A DNA stretch of 61,058 bases from Candidatus Sumerlaeota bacterium (GTDB lineage Bacteria; Sumerlaeota; Sumerlaeia; JAFGJS01), in assembly GCA_016928995.1 (NCBI GenBank), contig JAFGJS010000134.1, positions 1-61,058 on the forward strand. The letters are read 5' to 3'. The notes below the pieces were generated by a model, which was not told where the DNA came from, searched no databases, and was given only the letters and a program-made list of their open reading frames with translations. This document shows, piece by piece, positions 18,736-27,854 of the stretch (the stretch's first letter is position 1; the number at the start of each line of letters is the position of its first letter). The position numbers and the translations under genes were made by a program.

Positions 18736-18776
18736 CTGCGCAAAACCAAGTCATCCTGATACAACGGTGTTGCATC

Positions 18777-20804
18777 ATGCGCGCTGGAGCCGAACGATCA
18801 TTTCAGCTTTCCTCCGAGTTTCAACCTGCCGGCGATCAGCCGGAGGCGATCACGGCGCTTGTGCGCGGAGTGGAACAGGGCCGCAAGCGCCAGGTGCTCA
18901 AGGGGATCACCGGATCCGGCAAAACCTTCACCATGGCCAATGTCATCGCCCAGACGCAACGCCCGGCGCTGATCCTCGCTCCAAACAAGACGCTCGCCGC
19001 GCAGCTGTATCGCGAGTTTAAAGAGCTTTTTCCCGGCAACCAGGTGGAGTATTTCGTCAGCTACTACGACTACTATCAGCCGGAGGCGTATATTCCGCGC
19101 ACCGACACGTATATCGAGAAGGAATCGGACATCAACGAACAGCTGGATCGTATGCGCCTCTCGGCCACGAAGTCCATCCTCAGCGGCCGGGACACCATCG
19201 TCGTCGCCAGCGTTTCATGCATCTACGGCATCGGTTCGCCGCTCGATTTTCACAAAATGGTGCTTTTCTTGCGCGAGGGCGACCAAGAAGATCGCAACAA
19301 GGTCATGCGGCATCTCGTCGAGATTCAATATACCCGCAACAATCAAGACTTCTATCAGGGCATCTTTCGCGTGCGCGGAGAGATCATCGACGTTTTTCCG
19401 GCTTATGAAGAGCGCAAGGCGATCCGCTTTCAGTTTTTCGGCGATGAGCTCGAGGCGATTCATGAGATCGATCCGCTGACGGGCAAGGAACTGCGCCGCC
19501 TGACGAACGCGGCGATTTATCCGGCGACGGTTTATGTGACTGACGAAGCGAATCGCTCACGCGCGCTGACGACGATTCAAGCGGAACTTGAAGAGCGGCT
19601 ACGTTTCTTCAAGGATCAGAACAAGCTGGTCGAATTGCAGCGATTGGAACAGCGGACGCATTTCGACCTGGAGATGATTCAGGAAATGGGGACGTGCGCC
19701 GGAATCGAAAATTACTCGCGCCATTTCACGGGACGCAAACCGGGTGAGCCGCCTTACACTTTGCTGGATTATTTCCCTGATGACTTTCTGATGTTCATTG
19801 ACGAATGCCACATCGCCGTGCCGCAGGTGCGCGCGATGTTCAACGGCGACCGCTCACGCAAAGAGGTGCTCGTCGAGCACGGCTTTCGTCTGCCGTCCGC
19901 ACTCGATAACCGGCCGCTCACCTTCGATGAATTTCTCACCCGCTTGAAAACCGCGATCTTTGTCTCCGCCACGCCCGCCGATTTTGAGATCGAACAAGCG
20001 CAGGGCATTGTCGTCGAGCAGGTCGTGCGTCCGACCGGACTGATGGACCCCGCCATCGAGGTGCGCCCGGCCACCGGTCAGATCGACGATCTGATCGAGG
20101 AACTGCGGCGCGAAACGGAAAAGGGAAATCGCGTGCTGGTCACTACGTTGACCAAACGCATGGCCGAGGAGTTGAACGAATACCTGGGCGAATTGAAGCT
20201 TCGTTCGCGCTACATGCACAGCGACGTGGACGCCATCGAGCGCGCGAAACTGATCCGCGACTTGCGCGCAGGGGAGTATGACGTGATGATCGGCATCAAT
20301 CTGCTGCGCGAGGGGCTCGACATGCCCGAGGTCGCGCTTGTGGCGATTCTCGACGCCGACAAGGAAGGTTTTCTACGCAGCGAGGTCAGCCTGATCCAGA
20401 CCTGCGGCCGCGCCGCCCGCAACGCCGACGGCCGCGTGATCATGTACGGCGACAAAGTCACGCGCAGCATGCAGGCCGCCATCGAAGAAACCCAGCACCG
20501 CCGCATCAAGCAAACCTCCTATAACGAAGAGCGCGGCATCACGCCGCAAACGATCAAGAAAAACATCACCGACATCCTCGACACGATCTTCGAGCAGGAT
20601 TATGTCTCCGTGGATCGCGCCGCGGAAACAGTCAGCAGTTACGGCAAGACCATTCCGCGCAACAAACTCCCGCAGGCCATCAAGAGGACCAAAAAACAAA
20701 TGCAGGATGCAGCCAAAAACATGCGCTTCGAAGAAGCCATTCAGCTTCGTGATCAGCTTTTCGACCTGGAACGACAATTTATGGAGTTCGAAAACACCAA
20801 GTGA
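18777..20804 (+). CDS. uvrB: Excinuclease ABC subunit UvrB
   Basis: Full-length (675 residues) damage-verification helicase of nucleotide excision repair, which works with UvrA and UvrC. Visible features are Walker [11 protein letters not shown] (about 43-52), the beta-hairpin region [12 protein letters not shown], the DEAD-like Walker B MFIDECH, helicase motif VI ([12 protein letters not shown]), and a C-terminal UVR motif ([17 protein letters not shown]) that contacts UvrC. The gene stands alone between the sensor kinase and the AT-rich locus. The length is normal for the family. Confidence 0.97.
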   Translation: MRAGAERSFQLSSEFQPAGDQPEAITALVRGVEQGRKRQVLKGITGSGKTFTMANVIAQTQRPALILAPNKTLAAQLYREFKELFPGNQVEYFVSYYDYYQPEAYIPRTDTYIEKESDINEQLDRMRLSATKSILSGRDTIVVASVSCIYGIGSPLDFHKMVLFLREGDQEDRNKVMRHLVEIQYTRNNQDFYQGIFRVRGEIIDVFPAYEERKAIRFQFFGDELEAIHEIDPLTGKELRRLTNAAIYPATVYVTDEANRSRALTTIQAELEERLRFFKDQNKLVELQRLEQRTHFDLEMIQEMGTCAGIENYSRHFTGRKPGEPPYTLLDYFPDDFLMFIDECHIAVPQVRAMFNGDRSRKEVLVEHGFRLPSALDNRPLTFDEFLTRLKTAIFVSATPADFEIEQAQGIVVEQVVRPTGLMDPAIEVRPATGQIDDLIEELRRETEKGNRVLVTTLTKRMAEELNEYLGELKLRSRYMHSDVDAIERAKLIRDLRAGEYDVMIGINLLREGLDMPEVALVAILDADKEGFLRSEVSLIQTCGRAARNADGRVIMYGDKVTRSMQAAIEETQHRRIKQTSYNEERGITPQTIKKNITDILDTIFEQDYVSVDRAAETVSSYGKTIPRNKLPQAIKRTKKQMQDAAKNMRFEEAIQLRDQLFDLERQFMEFENTK

Positions 20805-20950
20805 AAATCCGACTGATATGAGCATAGAATGTTTAAAAGGAGCTTGATGATTACTGACAATCTACTTCAAATATAAACACGGGCAATCTCTTCCATGTAG
20901 ATTTATTATAAAAACGAATCATTATAAAAAGGATATGCTGTATAACAAAG

Positions 20951-21861
20951 ATGAATGATTTTTTTTTCAATAAGAAGCCATATAGTTCTATCCCAGATGA
21001 AAGAGCAATATCTTTCGATGTTGTTAATCAACCATTGACACAAATATTGAGACTTACGAATACCTGCATTGAAAGAGAGTGGCCGTCTGGTTATAATCAG
21101 ATTCTTGGGATGAAAGAATTATTTTGTATTAATCTAAAGGTTGCTGAAAATACATTTAATACTATTCTATATTTCTGTGCAGAAAAACCCGTAGATAGAT
21201 TAAGAAAACTTGAATTCGGACTTTCATCTATTCCATTACTAAGATCCCTTCTCGATCAAGTTTTTAACCTCACTTTCATATCAACCGATCCTCAAGAAAA
21301 AGTTCCACAATACTACTATGGTGGTTGGAAAGAATTGCGTGAACACTATTTACGTTGCAAGCTTAAATATGATACACATGCTGATTGGATTGAATGGCTA
21401 GAGCAATGTGAAGCAGGTTTAGAAAAAAGAAAACAATGTGGCAAGTGCCAGACACATATTGTGATGATCAAAAGCATGGACCATACTGGCCAATACCAAA
21501 TCAAATGATAAGAAATCTTGAAGGAGTAGAAAAATTATTTTTTGAATATTTGAATGACTGGTTTTATAAGAAATATTCTCAAGCTGTTCATCTAAGTTTC
21601 CCTGGATTGGCTAATCGAGGAGCCCCGTTAATAATGGAAGATATTGAGATTCGAGAAGAGTATTTGCTAAAAAAACGATCAGATGCCATCTTTGATGGCG
21701 TAACGTTATTGTTTGCTATATTATCTGAAATTGAAGGCATCTGTCGTTTCGGTAATTCTTCAAAACTACAGTATTTATGGACAATAGTGGGTGAATATTG
21801 GGAGGCAACAAAAGAACTTTATCAAATGCGTTATCAAGAATTATTGAATAATATCGATTAA
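20951..21861 (+). pseudogene. AT-rich hypothetical gene with a -1 frameshift
   Basis: Two frames together read as one protein of about 303 residues. The first (20951 to about 21430) runs ...LRSLLDQVFNLTFISTD...EAGLEKRK. The second continues from about 21430 to 21861 (YWPIPNQMIRNLEGVEKLFFEYLNDW...). The span is 911 bases, one short of a multiple of three, and the join falls at or near an A6 run (21423-21428). A one-base deletion, in the genome or in the assembly, is the simplest explanation; a classical slippery heptamer is not in the required frame. The alpha-helical composition weakly recalls HEPN/DUF5677-like proteins, but I do not recognise the family. Base composition is far more AT-rich than its neighbours, suggesting transfer. 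Confidence 0.65.
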
Positions 21862-22028
21862 CTGATTGCAGAATTTGAATATGCGAGCATATAGTATTTA
21901 TTAAATTGCATGTATACGTTCAAGGCGGATATATACTGATATTTCAATAGCGACTTATTTCTGCATGGATAAAATTCATCTGTGAAATTGTTTGACGCAT
22001 TATATCAAATTTCTAGAAATGATTCATT

Positions 22029-23210
22029 ATGATTCGTGATGGATTTCGGCCTCGTGTGCTGCAGATTTGCGCGGTGGATTTTACGGTGCGGCATTTTGTC
22101 GCGCCGGTGGCTGAGTTTCTGACTACGCGAGGCTGCAAGGTGGATATCGCCTGTACGCGCGGGCCGTTGTTCGACGGGCTGATCGCCGACGGCTATCGCA
22201 TGATCGACCTGCCCATCGCCCGCAGCATGAACGTGGCTCGGCATTTCGGTTCGTACCGGCGCGTGCTGGCGCATTTGCGGCGCGAGCGCTACGACGTGGT
22301 GCATGTCCATACGCCCGTGGCGAGTTTCATCGTGCGGCAGGCGGCGGCCAGGGCGCGCGTGCCGCATTGTTTCTATTCAGCGCACGGTTTTTATTTTCAC
22401 GAGGGCATGAGCGCAAGCAAGCGCAGGCTGCACGTCGCACTGGAGCGCCATTTCGCGCGCAAGTGCGAGCATATCTTCACCGTGAGCAATGAGGATCGCC
22501 AGACCGCGATCGATGAGCGGATCGCTCCGCCGGTAAAATTGACGTACATCGGGCAGGGAGTCGACGTGGGGCGTTTCGATCCGGCGCAATTCAGTGCGGA
22601 GGAACGCAAGGCCGCGCGCGAGGAGTTTGGCATTCCGCCGGACGCTGTGCTGGCCGTGATGACAGGACGGCTGGTGCGCGAGAAGGGTTGGTTCGAGTTT
22701 ATCGAGGCTGCGGGCATGCTCAAGGCGCAGGCAAGGGGAGAATCTAATCTGTATTGCCTTGCCATCGGCGATGCGCTGCCCAGCGATTATGACGACTCCA
22801 AGGCGCAGATGCAGGCCGCCGTGGCGCAGGCTGGCCTGAATGACACGTTTATCTTTGCCGGATTGCGTTCTGACGTGCCGCGCTTGTTGGCTGCGGCGGA
22901 TCTTTTCGTGCTGCCGTCCTATCGCGAAGGCATGCCGGTTTCGATTCTTGAGGCGATGTCGATGGGGCTGCCCTGCATCGTCACGGACATTCGCGGCAGC
23001 CGGGAGGAAGTGATTGACGGCGCATGCGGCCGCATCGTGCCGCCGCGTCAAGCCGCGCCGCTAGCCGCCGCGCTCGGTGTATTGACCAGTGATGCAACAA
23101 TGCGTCAGCGCTTTGGTCAAGCCGCCCGCCAGCGCGTGCTCGATCATTTCCGGCGCGAACAATACTTCGAACGGCAATGGGAAGTGTATAAGCAGAAGTT
23201 GGGGATATAG
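22029..23210 (+). CDS. Glycosyltransferase family 4 protein
   Basis: The 393-residue GT-B enzyme has an N-terminal acceptor domain of the family-4 type (VDFTVRHFVAPVAEFL; HVHTPVASFIVRQAA) and a C-terminal nucleotide-sugar domain (AVMTGRLVREKGWFEFIEAA; LPSYREGMPVSILEAMSMGLPCIVTDIRGSRE). The E-x7-E region (EGMPVSILE) is intact. It probably adds a hexose or N-acetylhexosamine to a lipid carrier during surface-polysaccharide synthesis. It stands alone between the AT-rich locus and the convergent groES-like gene, only five bases from the latter's stop. Confidence 0.9.
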   Translation: MIRDGFRPRVLQICAVDFTVRHFVAPVAEFLTTRGCKVDIACTRGPLFDGLIADGYRMIDLPIARSMNVARHFGSYRRVLAHLRRERYDVVHVHTPVASFIVRQAAARARVPHCFYSAHGFYFHEGMSASKRRLHVALERHFARKCEHIFTVSNEDRQTAIDERIAPPVKLTYIGQGVDVGRFDPAQFSAEERKAAREEFGIPPDAVLAVMTGRLVREKGWFEFIEAAGMLKAQARGESNLYCLAIGDALPSDYDDSKAQMQAAVAQAGLNDTFIFAGLRSDVPRLLAAADLFVLPSYREGMPVSILEAMSMGLPCIVTDIRGSREEVIDGACGRIVPPRQAAPLAAALGVLTSDATMRQRFGQAARQRVLDHFRREQYFERQWEVYKQKLGI

Positions 23211-23215
23211 ACTTT

Positions 23216-23593
23216 TCAATCTGCGCTATGTGGATCGTCGCGCATCAGGATCAGGATCGCGGAGTGCGGCACGATGACGTAATCCTCGCCGTCGATCTTG
23301 ACCTCAACGGCGTGCTTTTTCAGGAACAGCGCGTAATCGCCCGGTTCGGCTTGCAAGGGCATATACTTGCTGCGCGGCTGCTGTTCGGCGCGCCAAGGTT
23401 CGTCCTCATCCACGCCGGGCATCGGCACCGGAATTCCAGGCCCGACGGTGATCACGTGTCCCGCCTGCACATTTTCCTTTTCCACCACGGTCTGCGGCAA
23501 AATCAGCCCGACTTTGGTCATGGCTTCGTTCACGGCTTGCTTCAGCAGCACGCGGTCGCCAATGACCATGATTTCACGATTGCCCATGCGCAT
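23216..23593 (-). CDS. GroES-like (Cpn10) protein, lengthened form
   Basis: The 125-residue protein has the chaperonin-10 beta-barrel pattern: VIGDRVLLKQAV near the start, then LPQTVVEKENVQAGHVITVGPG (mobile-loop and barrel strands), and GDYALFLKKHAVEVKIDGEDYVIVPHSAILILM at the end. Normal GroES is about 95 residues; this one carries an insertion of about 25 residues (PVPMPGVDEDEPWRAEQQPR) after GPG. No groEL is adjacent, so it may be a second, specialised co-chaperonin. AAGGAAA lies seven bases before the ATG. Its stop lies five bases from the convergent glycosyltransferase stop. Confidence 0.8.
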   Translation of the reverse strand: MRMGNREIMVIGDRVLLKQAVNEAMTKVGLILPQTVVEKENVQAGHVITVGPGIPVPMPGVDEDEPWRAEQQPRSKYMPLQAEPGDYALFLKKHAVEVKIDGEDYVIVPHSAILILMRDDPHSAD

Positions 23594-23683
23594 TTTTGCT
23601 TTCCTTATAGGTATGATCCGGCTATTTTCTAACGGTTATTATTGATCTGCAAGATGATTTCAGCGCTACTGGAGCGGAATTGC

Positions 23684-24532
23684 ATGAGTTGGGAATCAAT
23701 CCATGATGTCGATGAATTCAATCGTAATACCCAGAAAAAGTTAGAGGGATCGCTCAAAGCCGCCGGATTATCGTCTCGTGACATCGCCAAAGTAATACGT
23801 GATGTTGCGCGCAGGGCCGATCGACGCGCATGCGGCGAGTCGATGGCCGCGCCGAAACCTCCCGCAGCACCAACTGGTCTGGCGCCGTATATCGATCATT
23901 CGCTGCTCAAGCCGGACGTGACGCAGGAGCAGATCCGTCAGCTTTGCACCGAGGCGCGTGAGCATAGCTTCGCCGCGGTTTGCGTGAATCCCTGTCATGT
24001 GCCGCTATGTATTGAGGCGCTGAAAGGCGCGGCGCCGAAGGTCTGCACGGTGATCGGATTCCCACTCGGGGCGAACGCCACCGCGCTCAAGATTGAAGAG
24101 GCCCGTCTTGCTATCGAGGCCGGCGCTACGGAACTCGATATGGTGCTCAATCTCGGCTGGCTGAAATCGGGTGAATATCAACGGGCGCTGGAGGACATCC
24201 AGTCTGTGCGCTGCGCCGCGCCGGGAGCGCTGCTGAAGGTGATCATCGAAGCGTGCCTGTTGACGGACGAGGAGAAACGCATCGCCTGCTTGCTATCCGT
24301 CGCGGCCGGAGCTGATTTCGTCAAGACATCCACCGGTTTCAGCAGCAGCGGCGCCACGGAAGACGACGTGCGCTTGATGCGCGCAATTGTCGGCGAAAAC
24401 ATCGGCGTTAAGGCCGCCGGAGGTATTCGCGACGCGAATACCGCTCTCGCCATGATCAAGGCTGGAGCGAATCGCATAGGCTGCTCTTGCGGCATGCAGA
24501 TCATTAAAACGGAGAAATTCGAACCGATTTAA
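23684..24532 (+). CDS. deoC: Deoxyribose-phosphate aldolase with N-terminal helical extension
   Basis: DeoC cleaves 2-deoxyribose-5-phosphate to glyceraldehyde-3-phosphate and acetaldehyde in deoxynucleoside salvage. The class I aldolase core begins near residue 66 (YIDHSLLKPDVT) and carries ELDMVLNLG, the Schiff-base lysine in FVKTSTGFS and the second lysine in GVKAAGGIRD. The core is normal length (about 215). The preceding ~65 residues are charged and helical, then Pro/Ala-rich, and are unusual. I chose the ATG at 23684 because GGAG lies nine bases upstream; TTG 23642 and ATG 23654 are possible. Divergent from the groES-like gene. Confidence 0.92.
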   Translation: MSWESIHDVDEFNRNTQKKLEGSLKAAGLSSRDIAKVIRDVARRADRRACGESMAAPKPPAAPTGLAPYIDHSLLKPDVTQEQIRQLCTEAREHSFAAVCVNPCHVPLCIEALKGAAPKVCTVIGFPLGANATALKIEEARLAIEAGATELDMVLNLGWLKSGEYQRALEDIQSVRCAAPGALLKVIIEACLLTDEEKRIACLLSVAAGADFVKTSTGFSSSGATEDDVRLMRAIVGENIGVKAAGGIRDANTALAMIKAGANRIGCSCGMQIIKTEKFEPI

Positions 24533-24592
24533 TCCACAAAGACACGAAGGCACGAGGAAAAAAATATACCTTTGTGCCTTCGTGCCGTTGTG
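24533..24592. repeat. Inverted repeat (CACGAAGGCAC type) acting as a terminator between convergent genes
   Basis: About 24-base arms at 24533-24556 and 24569-24592 are imperfect reverse complements sharing CACGAAGGCAC, with an A-rich loop. The palindrome begins right after the deoC stop (24530-24532) and ends eight bases before the convergent gene's stop, so it can terminate both. Its stereotyped sequence suggests a dispersed family rather than a one-off terminator. Confidence 0.7.
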
Positions 24593-24599
24593 GTTCTTA

Positions 24600-25079
24600 C
24601 TATTCCGCCTCCATCAACGGTTCGCCTTCGGAGTCGAAGAAGCCATCGCCGCCGCGCTGCACGATCCCCTCGAAATTGACCGCGGTCTCCTGCAACACGA
24701 TTTCCATCGCATCATTCAAAACTTCGTCGGCTTCATCGGAGAGTTGTAACTGGATGATGAACTGCGTGTTGTCCAGATGCTCGCGCACTGGATTTGCCTC
24801 TCCGATCTCCTCCAGGTCTTCCATCCAATTATCCAGTTCATCCAGCGCGGTCTGATAGTCCAGCGCGTTGTCTCCGCCTGGCGTCAGACAATCCAGCTGA
24901 ATCGCTCCGGGCACTTTTTTGAGCGTCAGGTCGGCCGCGTTCCATTCGCCGGTGCGTTCGCCGTCGAGCGTGTCCTTGTTGATCGAGGCGGGCATCTCCT
25001 CGTCCTGCAGCCAACCGATGATTTCCTTCAGCGTAGGCGGATGATCCGCGATGCAATAGATACGGATGTAGTCTTCCAT
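24600..25079 (-). CDS. Acidic protein of unknown function
   Basis: The 159-residue soluble protein is strongly acidic (e.g. LDELDNWMEDLEEIGEANPV; DEADEVLNDAMEIV), with no signal peptide, membrane segment or known motif. The N-terminal part (MEDYIRIYCIADHPPTLKEIIGWLQ) looks like an alpha/beta fold. I do not recognise the family. The start at 25079 is chosen because GGAG lies six bases upstream; frames open to 25094 and 25142 have in-frame ATGs with weaker context. It is convergent with deoC and divergent from the ABC operon. Confidence 0.7.
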   Translation of the reverse strand: MEDYIRIYCIADHPPTLKEIIGWLQDEEMPASINKDTLDGERTGEWNAADLTLKKVPGAIQLDCLTPGGDNALDYQTALDELDNWMEDLEEIGEANPVREHLDNTQFIIQLQLSDEADEVLNDAMEIVLQETAVNFEGIVQRGGDGFFDSEGEPLMEAE

Positions 25080-25343
25080 CGTGTGCTCCGTCATGCGATG
25101 TTCAGAGGCGCAACGTATGGTTGCATGGAATTCAGTCTGCAAAAAGTCTGTTCCGGGTCAACCATAAACATGCACGGATTCGGTTTTTGCTGGCAGTGCC
25201 ATCTATCATTCAGCGTCAAGATGGTGCAACGGATTTTTTTACATGAAATATATTGTCATCCGCCAGCCGAAGCTGATAATACATTATTAAAAAGTTGGGC
25301 TGGATGCGCAGTTCATCCCTCCTTCATGGATGAGGACATTGCT

Positions 25344-26273
25344 ATGACCGACACGACACAGCCTGTGATTGAAGCGTGTGAACTTGTGGTGGAATACGGC
25401 AAGGGCGCCCAGGCTCGTCGCGCGGTGGATGGCGTATCGTTCGCCGTGCAGGCCGGCGAATGCGTCGGCTTCATCGGCGCCAACGGCGCGGGAAAATCAA
25501 CCACGCTCAAGACGCTGATGGGCTTCATCTTCGCCCAATCCGGCGGCGCCCGTATTTTCGGTTTGCCGCCGGGCGCCGTGGAGAGCCGCCGCCGCATCGG
25601 CTATCTGCCCGAGGTGGCGCTGTATTATCCCTTTATGAAGGCGCGCGAACTATTGGAACTTTACGGCGGGCTGCATGGGATGACGCGCGCCCAGCTGCGC
25701 GAGAAAATCCCGCCAATGCTGGAACGCGTCGGACTGGGAGAGCGCGGCGAGGAACTGCTCAAATCGTATTCCAAGGGGATGCAGCAACGCTTGGGCATCG
25801 CGCAGGCGTTGATCGCCGATCCCGAGGCGTTGATTTTCGATGAGCTTAGTTCCGGACTCGATCCAATCGGACGCCATGACTTGCGGCGGGTGTTGCTTGA
25901 ACTAAAATCGAAGGGTCGGACGATTTTTTTCAGCTCGCATGAACTCACCGAAGTCGAGGCGTTGTGCGACCGGGTGATCATGATTCACCAGGGACGCATC
26001 GTCACGCAAAAGCCGGTGGCGGAATTGCTCAAGCCGCTCAATCTATTTGAAATCCGCTTCGCCGATATAAATGGCGAACTTCCCACGGAAGTGAAGGAAT
26101 TCAATCCTGCGCGGCAGGGGAGCGAGTGGACGTTGCGTCTCGATGATTTGGAGCGCTATACCCGCGCGCTCGACGCCCTGCGGCGCTCCGGCTGCGAAGT
26201 GCGCGGCGCACGGTCGCTCACTCAATCGTTGGAGGATTATTTCATCTCGCTGGTTGAAGAGGCGCGCTCATGA
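25344..26273 (+). CDS. ABC-2 type transporter ATP-binding protein
   Basis: The 309-residue ATPase has Walker A GANGAGKST, the Q-loop region GYLPEVALYYPFMKARE, a signature-like YSKGMQQRLGIAQAL, Walker B LIFDELSSGLDP and the H-switch SSHELTE, followed by a C-terminal DUF4162-like domain (about 225-309). This is the pattern of exporters paired with ABC-2 permeases. The ATG at 25344 has GAGGA at a good distance; the open frame upstream to 24777 is non-coding read-through. First gene of a four-gene operon, overlapping the permease by ATGA. Confidence 0.92.
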   Translation: MTDTTQPVIEACELVVEYGKGAQARRAVDGVSFAVQAGECVGFIGANGAGKSTTLKTLMGFIFAQSGGARIFGLPPGAVESRRRIGYLPEVALYYPFMKARELLELYGGLHGMTRAQLREKIPPMLERVGLGERGEELLKSYSKGMQQRLGIAQALIADPEALIFDELSSGLDPIGRHDLRRVLLELKSKGRTIFFSSHELTEVEALCDRVIMIHQGRIVTQKPVAELLKPLNLFEIRFADINGELPTEVKEFNPARQGSEWTLRLDDLERYTRALDALRRSGCEVRGARSLTQSLEDYFISLVEEARS

Positions 26274-27055
26274 TTTCGTTGCGCGGCGTATTTTTAATCG
26301 CGAAAAGCGTGCTGATTGAGGCTGTCCGGCGGCGGGAAATCTACGTCATCGTCCTTGCCGCGTCGCTGCTGATCGGCATGGTGATGAGCATCGATTTTTT
26401 CGACATCAAGGGATTGACGAAATTTTATCGTGAGACGGCGCTGAAGGTGATGGGCATGGCCACGGCGGCGACCGTGATCGTGCTGGCCGCGCGACAGCTG
26501 CCGCGCGAATTCGAGCGTCGCACGATCTATCCGCTGATGGCCCGTCCGATCAGCCGCCTGACCTTTATCGCTGGAAAGCTGCTTGGCGTGATGTTTTCCG
26601 CCGTCTTTTGTTTCGCGTTGTTCATGTTGATTTTTGTCTTCGGCACATGGCGGCTGGGCGGCGAGATTCCCTGGGGATTGTTCCTGCAGCATATCTATTT
26701 GCAGCTGCTGATGCTGCTGATCCTTGCCACGTTGAGTTTCTGGCTGTCGATGCTGATGAATTTCGACGCCGCGCTCACCGTGGGCGCCTTGTTTTATTTC
26801 TCCGCCGCATTCGCCTCGACGGTGATCCTATATCTTTATGACAGCAGCGGAACTCTTTTTCGCTGGTTCCTGCTGGCTGTCAATTACGGCATTCCCCAAC
26901 TGACCCTGTTCGATCTTTCAGGCAAGGCCGTGCATGCGCAGGCCTGGGAGCCGCTGTCGTTTTCCGTCATGGCGCAACTGACGGCGTACGGTCTGAGCTT
27001 CGCCGTGATATACTTCGCCTTTGCCACGATTTGTTTCCGCCGGAGGCCGTTATGA
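26270..27055 (+). CDS. ABC-2 type permease subunit
   Basis: The 261-residue protein has six predicted transmembrane helices. An amphipathic N-terminal segment precedes the first (SVLIEAVRRREIYVIVLAAS). The loop RQLPREFERRTIYPLMARPISRLTFIAGKLLGV is the ABC-2 coupling signature (cf. E-x-R-T-x-x-P-L-x-x-R-P-I-S-R). It should dimerise with the next gene product and use the upstream ATPase. Starts on ATGA overlapping the ATPase stop. Confidence 0.88.
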   Translation: MISLRGVFLIAKSVLIEAVRRREIYVIVLAASLLIGMVMSIDFFDIKGLTKFYRETALKVMGMATAATVIVLAARQLPREFERRTIYPLMARPISRLTFIAGKLLGVMFSAVFCFALFMLIFVFGTWRLGGEIPWGLFLQHIYLQLLMLLILATLSFWLSMLMNFDAALTVGALFYFSAAFASTVILYLYDSSGTLFRWFLLAVNYGIPQLTLFDLSGKAVHAQAWEPLSFSVMAQLTAYGLSFAVIYFAFATICFRRRPL

Positions 27056-27852
27056 TGAACGCTGGCGCCCAGCCGGGCAACGGCTTCCTTGCCATGCGCA
27101 TCGTGGCGCGCGGAGTGATGATTGAACTCCTGCGCCGCAAGGATCTGTATGTGCTGACAATCCTGATGGGCGCGTTTCTGGCCGGAGTGCTGGCCGCCCG
27201 GTCCATAGGCATCGAAAATGCTTCCACCGGAACCTTCCTGCTCAACCTGGGCCTGACGCTGGGATGCATCTGCGCCCATATACTGACGTTGATTTTCGCC
27301 GCGCGGCAGATCCCTGACGAAGTTGAAAATCGCACGTTGCACACCATGCTGGCCAAGCCGGTGTCTCGCATGCAATTTCTGCTGGGCAAATGGATTTCCT
27401 GCGCGCTGGCCGGCGCCGTCAGCCTTATCGCGCTTCAAGCCTTGTGCCTGATTTGCACGCCGTGGATGGAGGCATACAGCAGCCTGATGCTGGCGCAAAT
27501 GTTCATTCTCGAATGCGCGTCATTGGCGCTGATGTCTGCGCTGGCGATTTTATTTTCGCTCTTGGCGCCCAGAGGAGCGGGCATCGTGCTATTGGCGTTC
27601 ATTGGCGCGTTAGGCCCCAGACTGACTGATCTATGCAAGGCCAGGTATGCGGATTCTCCGCTGGCAGGTGCAACCGGCTGGCTGCTCGAATATCTGCCGG
27701 ATTTTTCGCGGTTGAATCTAGTCACGCGCTTCACCGATGGGATCGCCGCTTTGCCGGCCGGAGAGTTTGCCGGTTTGCTGCTCTACGCCGTTGTATTGAT
27801 TTTTGCGGCGCTGGTTTTTTCGGCTGTAATTTTTGAACGGAGGCCGCTCTGA
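27052..27852 (+). CDS. ABC-2 type permease subunit, second copy
   Basis: The 266-residue polytopic protein is related to the preceding permease. It has the same coupling region (ARQIPDEVENRTLHTMLAKPVSRMQFLLGKW) and six hydrophobic segments, both ending in a short F-x-R-R-P-L tail. The two look like the halves of a heterodimeric exporter. The start at 27052 overlaps the previous stop (ATGATGA); an upstream frame from 27031 is less likely. The exported substrate cannot be inferred. Confidence 0.88.
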   Translation: MMNAGAQPGNGFLAMRIVARGVMIELLRRKDLYVLTILMGAFLAGVLAARSIGIENASTGTFLLNLGLTLGCICAHILTLIFAARQIPDEVENRTLHTMLAKPVSRMQFLLGKWISCALAGAVSLIALQALCLICTPWMEAYSSLMLAQMFILECASLALMSALAILFSLLAPRGAGIVLLAFIGALGPRLTDLCKARYADSPLAGATGWLLEYLPDFSRLNLVTRFTDGIAALPAGEFAGLLLYAVVLIFAALVFSAVIFERRPL

Positions 27853-27854
27853 AC

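Noticed and set aside
21423-21440. Programmed -1 frameshift in the AT-rich gene
   Set aside because: The A-run is not in the phase needed for an X-XXY-YYZ heptamer; a one-base deletion is simpler.
24777-25343. N-terminal extension of the ABC ATPase from 24777
   Set aside because: It would run antisense through the acidic gene and has no ATPase similarity; the SD-supported start is 25344.
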